From the NCBI GenBank assembly GCA_023150615.1, contig JAKLKO010000021.1, positions 1 to 64,000 of the forward strand: a DNA stretch of 64,000 nucleotides. Reading direction: 5' to 3'. Made by a program: the position numbers and the translations under genes. The stretch comes from Phycisphaerae bacterium. Lineage in GTDB: Bacteria > Planctomycetota > Phycisphaerae > UBA1845 > UTPLA1. The number at the start of each line of letters is the position of its first letter. The first letter of the stretch is position 1. The notes under the pieces are model-generated. The model was not told the origin of the DNA. It saw only the letters and a program-made list of their open reading frames with translations, and did not search any database. Shown one piece after another: positions 36,136 through 45,071 of the stretch.

Positions 36136-36731
36136 GCGCGGCCCGTGCCGGTCGGGGGATTCGCCGCGTTCGCCGCGGAGCCGACGCGAAGCTCATCCAG
36201 TGTATACGCCCGGCCGCACTCCGGGCAGCGCCCGCTCGTGTTGCCGACCAGGCTGTACATGCACCCCGGGCAGAGCGTTCCATCCTGAAAGACGATCTGC
36301 GCCGACCAGCGCTGAAGCGCCCAGCCGATCGGCAAGGACGCGAGGCCGAACGCCACCATGGCCGCTTCGGCAGCCAGCGCCGCGAGCGTAACTGCGGAAG
36401 ACTCCTCAGGTCCGCCGGTGAACAATGGAATGAGGATGGTCCACGGCGTCAGGCTGGCACCCAACCCAAAGAACAGTCCGGCGATGAATCGCCGCTTCTT
36501 CCTAACGAGTTGCGGGCGGTGGCAACTCAACATGAATGCGCAGCCAAACAGCTCGAGCAAGAACAATACAGTCAAGACCAGCGGGATGTTGGCAAGCGGC
36601 AGGCATGTGTCCAAGAGGGTGCCCGTGAATAGCGCCACGAAGGTCGAGCAAATCCCGCCGAGGTATGACATGAGGCACACGCCCGGCATGTCGCGCATCC
36701 GGTCGGGGTGAACGACGCGAACGCGCCTCAT
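36132..36731 (-). CDS. Membrane protein with C-terminal zinc ribbon (paralogue 2)
   Basis: 199 residues, four hydrophobic segments (for example PLVLTVLFLLELFGCAFML), then the tail FQDGTLCPGCMYSLVGNT followed by GRCPECGRAYTLDEL. The CPGC...CPECG pair is a rubredoxin-like zinc ribbon typical of planctomycete membrane proteins. It is a tandem copy of the gene at 36728: the two share 53 identical bases over the ribbon. Start 36731 overlaps the upstream stop (ATGA). Role unknown; its place between the DUF58 and BatA genes suggests it assists that membrane complex. Confidence 0.75.
   Translation of the reverse strand: MRRVRVVHPDRMRDMPGVCLMSYLGGICSTFVALFTGTLLDTCLPLANIPLVLTVLFLLELFGCAFMLSCHRPQLVRKKRRFIAGLFFGLGASLTPWTILIPLFTGGPEESSAVTLAALAAEAAMVAFGLASLPIGWALQRWSAQIVFQDGTLCPGCMYSLVGNTSGRCPECGRAYTLDELRVGSAANAANPPTGTGRA
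36206..36258. repeat. 53-bp exact direct repeat, copy A
   Basis: Identical to 36835-36887. Both copies encode the zinc-ribbon segment of adjacent paralogues; recombination would remove 629 bases and fuse the two genes. Confidence 0.9.
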
Positions 36732-37360
36732 GGGCCGGTCCCCTCCGCGGCCGCAGTCCCCGCGTCGACCGGAACCGCCTTCGCCGTTCGTCGCCGGAAC
36801 TCCGCTTCCGTCGTGCCCAGCTCCTGAAAGCTGAACGCCCGGCCGCACTCCGGGCAGCGCCCGCTCGTGTTGCCGACCAGGCTGTACGCGCAGCCGGGAC
36901 AGAGCGTCCCATCCTGCATCACTAGTTCGGCTCCGACGCGGCGCATATAGCGTCCGAACAGCACTCCGAGCATTCCGCCGCCCAGCATGAGGCCCGCGCA
37001 CACCGCCTGCCACAATCCGACGTCTCGCCAGTCGATCGGCTCGTCCGTCAGCATCCCAAGCGTCAGAAGAGGATAGAGCGAGGCACCCGCGATGTAGGCG
37101 CATCCGGCGGCGAAGCATCGCCACTTGGTCATGAAGTGTTTCTTCCGCCGGACCGCCAGCGCAAGCGGGGCGACGTATCCGGCCAGCGCGAGCGGCGGCA
37201 GGATCGCGTTCCCGACGGCCGGCCCCCAGGGTCCGTCCTCGGCGTGCGTGATCAGTACGATCGCCAGCGTCGTCGCCGCCGTGCCATAGGCGAGCGCCGC
37301 AAGCACGAGCCGCGCGGGCTCGCACGGTTCATGGGCGCGAACCACTTCCACGATCCGCAT
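36728..37360 (-). CDS. Membrane protein with C-terminal zinc ribbon (paralogue 1)
   Basis: 210 residues, four hydrophobic segments (LVLAALAYGTAATTLAIVLI, AILPPLALAGYVAPLALAV and two more) and the tail MQDGTLCPGCAYSLVGNT then GRCPECGRAFSFQEL. Same architecture as its neighbour but with divergent membrane segments, so the duplication is not recent apart from the ribbon. It lies 36 bases after the DUF58 gene on the minus strand. No enzymatic motif. Confidence 0.75.
   Translation of the reverse strand: MRIVEVVRAHEPCEPARLVLAALAYGTAATTLAIVLITHAEDGPWGPAVGNAILPPLALAGYVAPLALAVRRKKHFMTKWRCFAAGCAYIAGASLYPLLTLGMLTDEPIDWRDVGLWQAVCAGLMLGGGMLGVLFGRYMRRVGAELVMQDGTLCPGCAYSLVGNTSGRCPECGRAFSFQELGTTEAEFRRRTAKAVPVDAGTAAAEGTGP
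36835..36887. repeat. 53-bp exact direct repeat, copy B
   Basis: Partner of 36206-36258. The flanking coding sequence has diverged strongly, so the identity is local. Confidence 0.9.
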
Positions 37361-37396
37361 GCATGTGTGCCCCGATCATGCCCGCCCGCCCGTACT

Positions 37397-38332
37397 CTAT
37401 CGCAGCAGCCCGCGGCGGCGCAAGTAGTTCACGATCAACTGGTCGAACGGCACCTGCGTCGTCGCGAACAGGTAGTTCATCCCGCGCTGCACGCAGAAGC
37501 CCCGCACGAACTTGCAGTACGCCTCGAGGTTCGCCTTGTAGCGGTTCAGCAGCGGCCGCGAGATCGTCACCTCCGCCACCTCCGAATCCTCGCAATCGAC
37601 CAGCTTCAGATCGCCCGTCAGGTCCGGATCGACCTCCTGCGGCGCGAGGATCTGCAGCACGTACGCATCGACCCGCCGGCCGAGCACGTAGCGCAGCCCC
37701 TCCTCAAAGCCGCGCTTGTCGAAGAAATCGCTGACGATCAGCACAATGCCCTTCTGCGTGTGGCGGATGGCGAACTGCCGCGCCGCGCTCGAAAAATCGC
37801 CCGCGCCCTCGACCGGCAGGTCGGTCAGGTACTTCACCACGCGCTGCATCATCCGCCGCCCGCGCAGCCCCGTCAGCGGCGCGAGCAGCCGGTCGTTGAA
37901 CGCGTAGAGGTTGACTCGGTCGTAGTTGACCAGCCCAATGTAGGCCACCGCCGCCGCGATCCGCTTGGCGTAAACGGCCTTCGACGGCCGGCCGTAGTCC
38001 ATGCTGCGGCTGACATCGATCAGGACGGTGACGTTGAGGTCTTCCTCTTCGAGAAAGAGCCGCAGGAAGAGCTGATCGAGCCGCGCGTAGATGTTCCAGT
38101 CGAGGAAGCGCAGGTCATCGCCGACGACGTAGTTGCGATAGTCGGCGAACTCGACGGATTCGCCCTTGCGCGTGCTGCGTCGCTCGCCCTTGGTCTTTCC
38201 GGCGAAGATCTTCCGCGAGACGATCTCGAGCTGCTCGAGCCGGTGCATGAACTGCGGATCGAGCAGCACGTCGTCGGCCGGCTCGCGGGCGGCCGGGGTC
38301 GAACTCGGCGGGCGTGTCGGCGTCGGCGGCAT
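37397..38332 (-). CDS. DUF58-family protein (vWA-like)
   Basis: 311 residues, soluble. The DUF58 signature is clear: GERRSTRKGESVEFADYRNY then VGDDLRFLDWNIYARLDQL, followed by the vWA-like strand VTVLIDVSRSMDYG (MIDAS-type DxSxS) and IVLIVSDFFDK. Start 38332 is preceded by GAGG; earlier in-frame codons read through non-conserved sequence. DUF58 proteins are usual partners of MoxR ATPases and BatA proteins; here the operon continues through two zinc-ribbon proteins to BatA. The likely role is assembly or metal loading of an envelope complex (family-level inference). Confidence 0.88.
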   Translation of the reverse strand: MPPTPTRPPSSTPAAREPADDVLLDPQFMHRLEQLEIVSRKIFAGKTKGERRSTRKGESVEFADYRNYVVGDDLRFLDWNIYARLDQLFLRLFLEEEDLNVTVLIDVSRSMDYGRPSKAVYAKRIAAAVAYIGLVNYDRVNLYAFNDRLLAPLTGLRGRRMMQRVVKYLTDLPVEGAGDFSSAARQFAIRHTQKGIVLIVSDFFDKRGFEEGLRYVLGRRVDAYVLQILAPQEVDPDLTGDLKLVDCEDSEVAEVTISRPLLNRYKANLEAYCKFVRGFCVQRGMNYLFATTQVPFDQLIVNYLRRRGLLR

Positions 38333-38693
38333 CTCGGACCTCGCGTGCCTCCGACCGGGCAATCTATCACGCGAAAGCGGGCCGGCCCACGGGTCGCACG
38401 CGGACGGACGCCGAAGTTGCGGTCCGAGCACCTTCAGCAGGCCGACCTTGGCGATGACCTCCACGTTGGCGGCACCGTCCAATCCGGAGACCACGCATCG
38501 AAGACGTGGTTCGTCTGGACCTTCCACCCACGTGCTCGTATGGCCTCTGGGCTATGTCGATGCAACCGCCGAACTCGCGACAGCATGCCGCACCGCACGT
38601 ACGCGGGCTGCGGGTTCACGAATCGGCCGGACGACAAACGGATTCGGGGCCCCTGGAACGGGGGATCCGGCAAGTCCACGATGCGGCCGGCGA
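38333..38693 (-). other. 361-base gap between glmS and the DUF58 operon
   Basis: No gene is supported. Two short minus-strand frames exist but neither has a ribosome site or a known motif. An imperfect inverted repeat near 38638-38668 (CGGAT...ATCCG around a GGGG/CCCC core) could be a weak glmS terminator; it has no T-run. Confidence 0.4.
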
Positions 38694-40520
38694 CTATTCC
38701 ACCGTCACCGACTTCGCCAGGTTCCGCGGCTTGTCGACGTTGCAGCCCCGAAGCACGGCCGCATGGTACGCCAGCAGTTGCAGCGGCACGACTGACAGAA
38801 GCGGTTGAAGCGGCTCGGGCGTGTCCGGCACGTAGAACACCCGCTCGGCGTAGTCGCGGATCTGCGCATCGCCCTCCGTCGCGACCGCGATCACGCGCCC
38901 GCCGCGGGCCCGGACCTCCTCGATGTTCGAAATCACCTTCTCGTACTGGCTGTTCCGCGTCGCGATGAACACGACCGGCATCCCCTCGTTGATCAGCGCG
39001 ATCGGCCCGTGCTTCATCTCCGCCGCCGGCATGCCCTCGGCGTGAATATACGAAATCTCCTTCAACTTCAGCGCACCCTCCAGCGCCGTCGGATAGTTGT
39101 AGCCGCGGCCGAGGTACAGCCAGTTCTCGGCCGACTTGAACTCGTTGGCCACCTCGCGGATCTGGTCGCTTTGCGCCGTGATCCGACGCACCTTCTCCGG
39201 AATCGCCGACAGCTCGCGCAGATACTCCATCGTCTCGGTCTGCGACAGCAGCTTCCGCCGGCCGAGGAACAGCGCCATCATCGTCAGCACCGTCACCTGC
39301 CCGACGTACGCCTTCGTGCTCGCCACGCCGATCTCCGGCCCGACGTGCAGATAGACCCCCGCGTCGGTCTCCCGTGCGATCGTCGACCCGACCACGTTCA
39401 CGATGCCGAGAACCAGCGCGCCCTTCTCCTTCGCCTCGCGCGCCGCCGCCAGCGTGTCCGCCGTCTCGCCAGACTGGCTGACCACGATGACGACCGTCCC
39501 CTCGTCCAGTACCGGGTTGCGATAGCGGAACTCGCTGGCGTACTCGACCTCGGTCGGCACGCGGGCCAGGTCCTCGAACAGATACTCGCCCACCAGCGCC
39601 GCGTGCCACGCCGTGCCGCAGCCCGTGATGATCAGCCGCCGCGCGTGCACCAGCTCACGCGCAAACCGTGCGATCCCGCCGAGCACCACGCGCCCTTCGT
39701 TCATGTCCAGCCGTCCGCGCAGGCAGTTCGTCAGCGCATCCGGCTGCTCGAAGATTTCCTTCGACATGAAGTGTTCGTGGCCGGCGAGCTCGATTTCCTC
39801 GAGCGTGAACTCCAGCTCGCTGACCGACTTGGCGACGGGGACGTTGTCGAACGTCGTCGTGCGGAAACCGTCGCTCCAGACCGTCACCATCTCGCCGTCG
39901 TTCAAATGAAATACTTGCGTCGTATGCTGGATGATCGCCGCCGCGTCGGACGCGACGATGAACTCTCCGTCGCCGACGCCGACGATCAGCGGACTGCCCT
40001 TGCGCGCCGCGACGATCTTGTCCGGCTCCTCCGACGACATGACCGCGATGCCGAACGTCCCGCGGACGTCGGCCAGCGCTTTGCGAACCGCCTCCTCGAT
40101 GTTGCCCTTGTAGAAGTGCCCGATGAGCTGCGCGAGGACCTCGGTGTCCGTTTCCGAACGGAACGTGACGCCCTTCTGTTCCAGGTATTTTTTCAGCGAG
40201 CGGTAGTTCTCGATGATGCCGTTGTGCACCACTGCGATCCGGCCGCTTCCGTCCAGGTGCGGATGCGCGTTGACCATGTTCGGCGCGCCGTGCGTCGCCC
40301 AGCGCGTGTGCGCCAGTCCGCACGTCCCGGCCGCCGTTTCGTCATCGAGCAGGCTCTCCAGCGCGCTGATGCGACCGGGCGACTTGCGGACGACCAGCCC
40401 GTTGCGGTGGAAGACGACGACGCCGGCGGAGTCGTAGCCGCGGTACTCGAGCCGCTTCAGGCCCTCGATCAGGATCGGCTGGGCCTTCCGATAACCGACG
40501 TACGCGACGATGCCACACAT
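38694..40520 (-). CDS. glmS: Glutamine-fructose-6-phosphate aminotransferase (isomerizing)
   Basis: 608 residues, usual length. Makes glucosamine 6-phosphate, the first step of UDP-GlcNAc and envelope polysaccharide synthesis. The glutaminase domain starts MCGIVAYVGY, with Cys2 as nucleophile, followed by RLEYRGYDSAG and HTRWATHGAP. Two SIS isomerase domains follow (ITGCGTAWHAAL, VSQSGETADT, STKAYVGQ), and the protein ends NLAKSVTVE, the near-invariant GlmS terminus. The start at 40520 has AGGAG 7 bases upstream. The ~60-base leader is too short for a glmS ribozyme. Confidence 0.97.
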   Translation of the reverse strand: MCGIVAYVGYRKAQPILIEGLKRLEYRGYDSAGVVVFHRNGLVVRKSPGRISALESLLDDETAAGTCGLAHTRWATHGAPNMVNAHPHLDGSGRIAVVHNGIIENYRSLKKYLEQKGVTFRSETDTEVLAQLIGHFYKGNIEEAVRKALADVRGTFGIAVMSSEEPDKIVAARKGSPLIVGVGDGEFIVASDAAAIIQHTTQVFHLNDGEMVTVWSDGFRTTTFDNVPVAKSVSELEFTLEEIELAGHEHFMSKEIFEQPDALTNCLRGRLDMNEGRVVLGGIARFARELVHARRLIITGCGTAWHAALVGEYLFEDLARVPTEVEYASEFRYRNPVLDEGTVVIVVSQSGETADTLAAAREAKEKGALVLGIVNVVGSTIARETDAGVYLHVGPEIGVASTKAYVGQVTVLTMMALFLGRRKLLSQTETMEYLRELSAIPEKVRRITAQSDQIREVANEFKSAENWLYLGRGYNYPTALEGALKLKEISYIHAEGMPAAEMKHGPIALINEGMPVVFIATRNSQYEKVISNIEEVRARGGRVIAVATEGDAQIRDYAERVFYVPDTPEPLQPLLSVVPLQLLAYHAAVLRGCNVDKPRNLAKSVTVE

Positions 40521-40576
40521 GCGCTCGCTCCTGTACACCCCGGCGGGGGGATCGTAGGACAAGTTCGGGCGACTGA

Positions 40577-40606
40577 TTCTATCGACCGGCGGCGGGCAAT
40601 GGAAAA
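40577..40606 (-). promoter_or_regulatory. Candidate glmS promoter
   Basis: On the minus strand: TTTCCA (40606-40601), an 18-base spacer, TAGAAT (40582-40577), about 57 bases before the ATG. Confidence 0.45.
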
Positions 40607-40756
40607 CGTCAAATCCCGTTCAAGACAGCAGTTCCCGCCGGATGGTACGCCCGCCGACCGCCCGGAGTTCGGCCCCGGTCCGCTTGACCGCGCCCCGCAC
40701 GCCCGTTATCTAACCCCCGGCGTAGTCGCCGGTTCGGGCCGGGAGTCCGACCGCTC

Positions 40757-41401
40757 ATGCCGGGAGGGTCACGCGCCGTGGAAGCATCGCAATCCAATCC
40801 CGCCACGCCGATCACGTGGTCGCGTTCGTACGCTGAGCTGTTCGCAGGTCGCTGGCACGGCGCGCGGCGCTGGGCCGTCGAGGCCTCGCTCATCATCGGC
40901 GGTAGTGCGCTGCTGGCGCTCTCGGCGCAGATCGCGCTGCCCATCGGACCGGTCCCGGTCACGCTCCAGACGCTCGCCGTCTTGATCATCGGCGCGACGT
41001 TCGGCGCGCGGCGCGCGGTTGCGTGCGTCCTGCTCTATCTGTGCGAAGGCGCGCTCGGACTGCCGGTCTTCGCCGCCGGCGGCGCGGGCGTCGCGCGATT
41101 GCTCGGTCCGACGGCCGGATACCTGTGGGCGTTTCCCGTCGCCGCGGCGCTCGTCGGCTTCCTCGTGCAGCGCGGCTGGGATCGTCGCAGGGGCACGGCG
41201 CTGGCAGCGCTGCTCGCGGCCGACCTGATCATCCTCGGTTGTGGCGTCGCGTGGTTGTCGCCAACGCTCGGTTGGAGCGCGGCGCTCAAGGCCGGGTTCC
41301 TTCCCTTCGTCTGGTGGAACGGGATGAAGCTGCTGCTGGCCGCCGCCACCCTCCCCGCGGCGCGCCGGCTGGTCGATGAACTCGTCGCATCGGGCGGCTA
41401 A
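40757..41401 (+). CDS. bioY: Biotin transporter BioY (ECF substrate-binding component)
   Basis: 214 residues, about six hydrophobic segments. The BioY signature is clear: QIALPIGPVPVTLQTLAVL, then GATFGARRAVACVLLYL, EGALGLPVFAAGG and GPTAGYLWAFP. It binds biotin in the membrane and may work alone or with a shared ECF ATPase module, neither of which is adjacent. The N-terminus is ~35 residues longer than usual and polar, so a downstream start is possible. Its last 4 bases overlap the end of the convergent methyltransferase gene. Confidence 0.93.
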   Translation: MPGGSRAVEASQSNPATPITWSRSYAELFAGRWHGARRWAVEASLIIGGSALLALSAQIALPIGPVPVTLQTLAVLIIGATFGARRAVACVLLYLCEGALGLPVFAAGGAGVARLLGPTAGYLWAFPVAAALVGFLVQRGWDRRRGTALAALLAADLIILGCGVAWLSPTLGWSAALKAGFLPFVWWNGMKLLLAAATLPAARRLVDELVASGG

Positions 41402-42522
41402 TCACGGTGCGCGACGGCGTGCTCGTTCGCGCGCCGCAGCCGTTCCGGCAATCCGGCGAACCACGACTCGGCCAGCTTCCGATCCTGCGCGAACGCCTCT
41501 TTGCGGTGCTGTCGCGCTCGGTACGGCCGATCGTTCTTGATCTTCGGCAAGTCGTTCTTTCCTTGAAGCGCGCGAAGTTGCGCGGCGATTTCGTCGGTCG
41601 TGAACTCCCGTTCAGCGCGGGCCCGCATCGCGTGCCGGATGCACTCCATCGCCGCCGCGTTCGCGACCAGCGATTCGACCGGCGTCTCGGTCTCGCGGTA
41701 GAGCTGCCGCAGGCACTCGCGCTCCCGCTCGCACCACCCGTCGGAGTCCCGACGGTTCCGACGCTCCGCCGTCCGCATCGCCGACTTCAGTCGATCGCGG
41801 GCCGCGACCGCGTACTTCCCGCTGGACTCGATCCCGATCCCGATGCGTCCCCACTTCACGGCCGTTGCAGGCGTCGTCCCGCTGCCGGCGAACGGATCGA
41901 GCACGACGTCGCCGGGGTCGGAACTGGCGCGGACGATCCGCGTGAGCAGGGCCTCGGGCATCTGGCACCCGTGCCAGCCCTGCCGCTCCTTGAACGTCCC
42001 GCAGACGCGCGGAAACTCGTTCCACACATCGTCGGGCAGGCGGCCGGCCGGGTTGGCCCGACGGTCGCCGTACTCGGTATGCCGCGCGCTCGGAAAGCGC
42101 AGCACGTCGTCATGAAAGACGTAGCGCTTCGGATCGCGCACGAAGTAGAGGATGTGCGTGTGCGCGCGGACGAACTTGTCGCGCGTGTTCTGCCCGAAGT
42201 GATAATGCCAGATGATCCAGTTCCGCAGCGTCAGGCCCAGCTCGCGTCCGATGACCCGCAGCTCTGCCGCGTACTCGTCGCCGATGGCGATGTAGAACGA
42301 ACCGTCGGGCGAAAGCACGCGCGTGACGCTCTCCATCCAGCGCCGGCTCCAATCGACGTAGTCGCGATACGTGCGCGCGTCGTCGTAGTGGTCGTACTTG
42401 TAGCCGATGTTGAACGGTGGATCGGCGAACGCGAGCCGCGCCACGCCCGCCGGAGCCGTCGCGAGCAGCCTGAGGCAATCGCCGTGCAGGATCTCGCTCC
42501 GGGACCAGGTCGCCTCTTTCAT
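41398..42522 (-). CDS. Beta-class DNA (N4-cytosine/N6-adenine) methyltransferase, orphan
   Basis: 374 residues. Motif IV is DPPFNIGYKYDHY near residue 34, preceding motif I VLDPFAGSGTT near residue 210, the order of beta-class enzymes. A second block, GIESSGKYAVAARDRL, fits motif X/III. The C-terminal ~130 residues are charged and may carry the target-recognition part, ending QLRALQGKND and basic. No restriction endonuclease gene is adjacent, so it may be a solitary epigenetic or protective methylase. The ATG has no Shine-Dalgarno; TATCAT ends 6 bases upstream. The DPPF form suggests N4C or N6A; not resolvable by eye. Confidence 0.9.
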   Translation of the reverse strand: MKEATWSRSEILHGDCLRLLATAPAGVARLAFADPPFNIGYKYDHYDDARTYRDYVDWSRRWMESVTRVLSPDGSFYIAIGDEYAAELRVIGRELGLTLRNWIIWHYHFGQNTRDKFVRAHTHILYFVRDPKRYVFHDDVLRFPSARHTEYGDRRANPAGRLPDDVWNEFPRVCGTFKERQGWHGCQMPEALLTRIVRASSDPGDVVLDPFAGSGTTPATAVKWGRIGIGIESSGKYAVAARDRLKSAMRTAERRNRRDSDGWCERERECLRQLYRETETPVESLVANAAAMECIRHAMRARAEREFTTDEIAAQLRALQGKNDLPKIKNDRPYRARQHRKEAFAQDRKLAESWFAGLPERLRRANEHAVAHRD

Positions 42523-42528
42523 GTCCGC

Positions 42529-42534
42529 ATGATA
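42529..42534 (-). promoter_or_regulatory. -10 element TATCAT, putative leaderless start of the DNA methylase
   Basis: On the minus strand, TATCAT, six bases, then the ATG at 42522. No -35 match. Confidence 0.45.
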
Positions 42535-42690
42535 ACCGCTCGGCGGGTTCTCGGGCCTTGCAACGGCGCGACGTCCGCACGCAGCCTGTGAAATGTCCGC
42601 CGCGCGCCGTTCGCGGACGCGCTGCAGATTCCTAAGTTACGTCGAGTTCCGGGACCGCCGATAGGCGCCGCGCACGGAGACTCCGCGCAA

Positions 42691-44616
42691 ATGCCCGAGC
42701 GCTGCGCCATCTACGACCTGCTTCGCCGAAGCCCGCTGAGCGCCGCGGACGATGCGCTGGCCGACGCGCTGCCGCTGTTGGACGAACCCTATCGGACGCG
42801 CGCCGCCGACGTGCTGCTCGCGCGGGCGTCGCAGACCGGTCTGCTGGCGCTCGTCTCGTCGTTCGACCAGTTCAGGGAAGCAACCCGGGACGAAATCGTC
42901 CGTCAGAACTCGAAGTTCTTCGCGGCGCTGCGCGTCGCTGTCCGCAGCGCCCGCCTCGAAACGCGCGAGAACGCCGTCACGATCATTCACCGCGCGGAAA
43001 ACCAGCGCCTGGCCTACCTCCTGTCGGCCGCGGTCAACGACGCCTCCGCGCGGATTCGCCAGGCCGCGGCGACCGCGCTGCACGCCCTCGCCGAAGCGTA
43101 CTACCGCACTGAGGAGGAGACGCTGTCGCTGCTGCGCGACGCGGCGACGGACGATGCCGAGGCCGCGTTGGTCGGCCTGCGCGTGATGCAGATCGTGCAC
43201 GAGGAGCGAAAGTACCTCGTCCAGACGCTGACCGAGGCCCTCACCAACTACGGTGAGCATCATCACTTCGAAGTCGTCGAAGCCGCCATGATGTTCCCGC
43301 TCGAACTGAAGTCCAAGTTGTTCGAGCAGGCCGGCCAGCGGCGCGGAATGTTCACGCACGCGATGAACGAAGTCTTCGCACGCTCGGACAGCCCCCGGCT
43401 CGCGACGTTCGCCTATCTCGCGCTGACCCGGCCCGAAACGCGAAATACGGCGCTGAAGCGCATCGCCTCGCGCGAGGACCCCGCGTTCTTCGCGGCCATG
43501 ATCGACCGCTCATGGCTGCTGAAAGACGCCGCGCTGGCCCGCGGCTGGGCGCACGTCCGGCAGCTCGCGTGGCTCGTCGACGGGGCGGAGGCGATCCAGG
43601 ACCTTCCGGAAGCGACGCAGCGCCGCGCGCCCGCGTGGCTCATGGCCTCGGGGCTTCCGGCCGACCTGAAGCAGGAGGTCCTGACGCAATTGCTGTCGGC
43701 CCCGTGCCGCGAGACCGTGCGGGCGACCGTCTGGGCGCTGGTCGGTGCATCGGGGCAGGTGTCGAGCCTGGCGCTGGAGCGCGCTGCGCGGCACGAAGAC
43801 CCGGAGGTGCGTCGCATCGCCGCCCGCGCGCTGCAGCGCCGCCGCACGCTGCACGGCGCCATCCGGCGACGGCACGCGTCGGAGCGCGGCGGCGCGCCGA
43901 CCCGTCCGGAGCAGCAGTTCGACGATGTCTGGGAGTGCTTCGAGCAGCTCGACGCGGCCGACGCGGCGCTGCTTGGACAGCGCCTGCGCGCCGGACCGCG
44001 GAGTTTCCTGTCGCGCACGACGGCCATGCTGCTGTCGAAGAATTCGGATCAGCGCGGCCGGGCGCTGCGGATGATCAGCAGCCTGCGGATCGTCGACCTG
44101 TTCATCGGCGAGCTCGCGCAGTTGTCGACCGACGAGGATGGTTACGTCCGCTCGATGGTCATGACGGCGCTCGCTCAGGTCGCCACGGGCGGATCGCGCC
44201 GCATCCTCGAACGGGCGATGTTCGACTCGGATCCGCGCGTCATCGCAAACGCGATCGACGCGCTGGCGCGGCTCCGCGACGGCTTCCGCCCGAAGGTGAT
44301 TACGCCGTTCCTCGATCACGGCGACAACCGCGTCCGCGCGAACGCCATCCGCGCGCTGCTCATGCACCGCGTGCCCAACGCCGCCGAGTCGCTGCATCGT
44401 ATGCTCAACGATCCGCGGCGAGCGCATCGCGTCAGCGCCCTGTGGCTCGTCGATCGGCTCGGCATCCCGCAACTCGCGGCGCGCGCCGAGGAGATGAGCC
44501 GGTCCGACGCCGATTCGTCCGTGCGACGGCTGGCGAGCCAGGTCGCGCGGAAGCTCGCGTCGAAGGCGCCGAATTCGCCGGGCGAACGCGCCGCGTCGAA
44601 GGAGGCCGCGTCATGA
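42691..44616 (+). CDS. HEAT-repeat protein of unknown function
   Basis: 641 residues, soluble, built mostly of helical pairs that look like HEAT/PBS-lyase repeats: for example NDASARIRQAAATALHALA, HEDPEVRRIAARALQRR, FDSDPRVIANAIDALARL and DHGDNRVRANAIRALL. No catalytic domain or signal peptide. Such proteins are usually scaffolds. GGAGA lies before the ATG. Its stop overlaps the start of the single-membrane-segment protein at 44613 (ATGA), which may recruit it to the membrane. Confidence 0.8.
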   Translation: MPERCAIYDLLRRSPLSAADDALADALPLLDEPYRTRAADVLLARASQTGLLALVSSFDQFREATRDEIVRQNSKFFAALRVAVRSARLETRENAVTIIHRAENQRLAYLLSAAVNDASARIRQAAATALHALAEAYYRTEEETLSLLRDAATDDAEAALVGLRVMQIVHEERKYLVQTLTEALTNYGEHHHFEVVEAAMMFPLELKSKLFEQAGQRRGMFTHAMNEVFARSDSPRLATFAYLALTRPETRNTALKRIASREDPAFFAAMIDRSWLLKDAALARGWAHVRQLAWLVDGAEAIQDLPEATQRRAPAWLMASGLPADLKQEVLTQLLSAPCRETVRATVWALVGASGQVSSLALERAARHEDPEVRRIAARALQRRRTLHGAIRRRHASERGGAPTRPEQQFDDVWECFEQLDAADAALLGQRLRAGPRSFLSRTTAMLLSKNSDQRGRALRMISSLRIVDLFIGELAQLSTDEDGYVRSMVMTALAQVATGGSRRILERAMFDSDPRVIANAIDALARLRDGFRPKVITPFLDHGDNRVRANAIRALLMHRVPNAAESLHRMLNDPRRAHRVSALWLVDRLGIPQLAARAEEMSRSDADSSVRRLASQVARKLASKAPNSPGERAASKEAAS

Positions 44617-45071
44617 ACCCGACGACTTTCCTGCTCGCGCAGCGGCGCGAAGCGCCGATCGAAGAACTGGCCCGCGCGTTCCGCGAGGCGGCCGGCTCGG
44701 GCAGCGACATTCTTGAGAGCGTGGCGCTGCTGGCGCTGGTCTTCGCGGTCATCATTGCGTGCCTGTACCTCGCAGGCGTACTTCAGCAGCGCCGCGCTGC
44801 GCCGGTCGGACGTCAGCCGGGGCGCCTGTTCCGCGCAACGCTGCGGGAGCTGGATCTTGCCTGGTCCGATCGCATCGTGCTGATGTTCGTCGCGCGCTCC
44901 GCCGGGTTGCGGCATCCGACCGTGATGCTGCTCAGTCCGGTGCTGCTGGAGCGCTACGTCCGCGCGTGGTCGAAGCGCGTCTCAATCCCCGGCGTGCGGG
45001 TCGCCGCGTGGCGGCGAATGTCGAACGTCTCGGTGCGTGTGTTCGGCGAGGCCCTGCCGGCGCTCCGCTAG
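44613..45071 (+). CDS. Single-pass membrane protein of unknown function
   Basis: 152 residues. One clear transmembrane helix (SVALLALVFAVIIACLYLAGVL, residues ~36-57) separates a short N-terminal part from a basic ~90-residue cytoplasmic domain (LFRATLRELDLAWSDRIVL, then MFVARSAGLRHPTVMLLSP). The C-terminal domain resembles the small PilZ-less stretch seen in some planctomycete proteins but no family is certain. GGAGG precedes the ATG, which overlaps the HEAT-repeat stop. The pair is likely a membrane-tethered scaffold. Confidence 0.65.
   Translation: MNPTTFLLAQRREAPIEELARAFREAAGSGSDILESVALLALVFAVIIACLYLAGVLQQRRAAPVGRQPGRLFRATLRELDLAWSDRIVLMFVARSAGLRHPTVMLLSPVLLERYVRAWSKRVSIPGVRVAAWRRMSNVSVRVFGEALPALR

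Noticed and set aside
40521-40756. glmS ribozyme or biotin-type riboswitch between glmS and bioY
   Set aside because: The glmS leader is only about 60 bases and no ribozyme core or known riboswitch consensus was seen.
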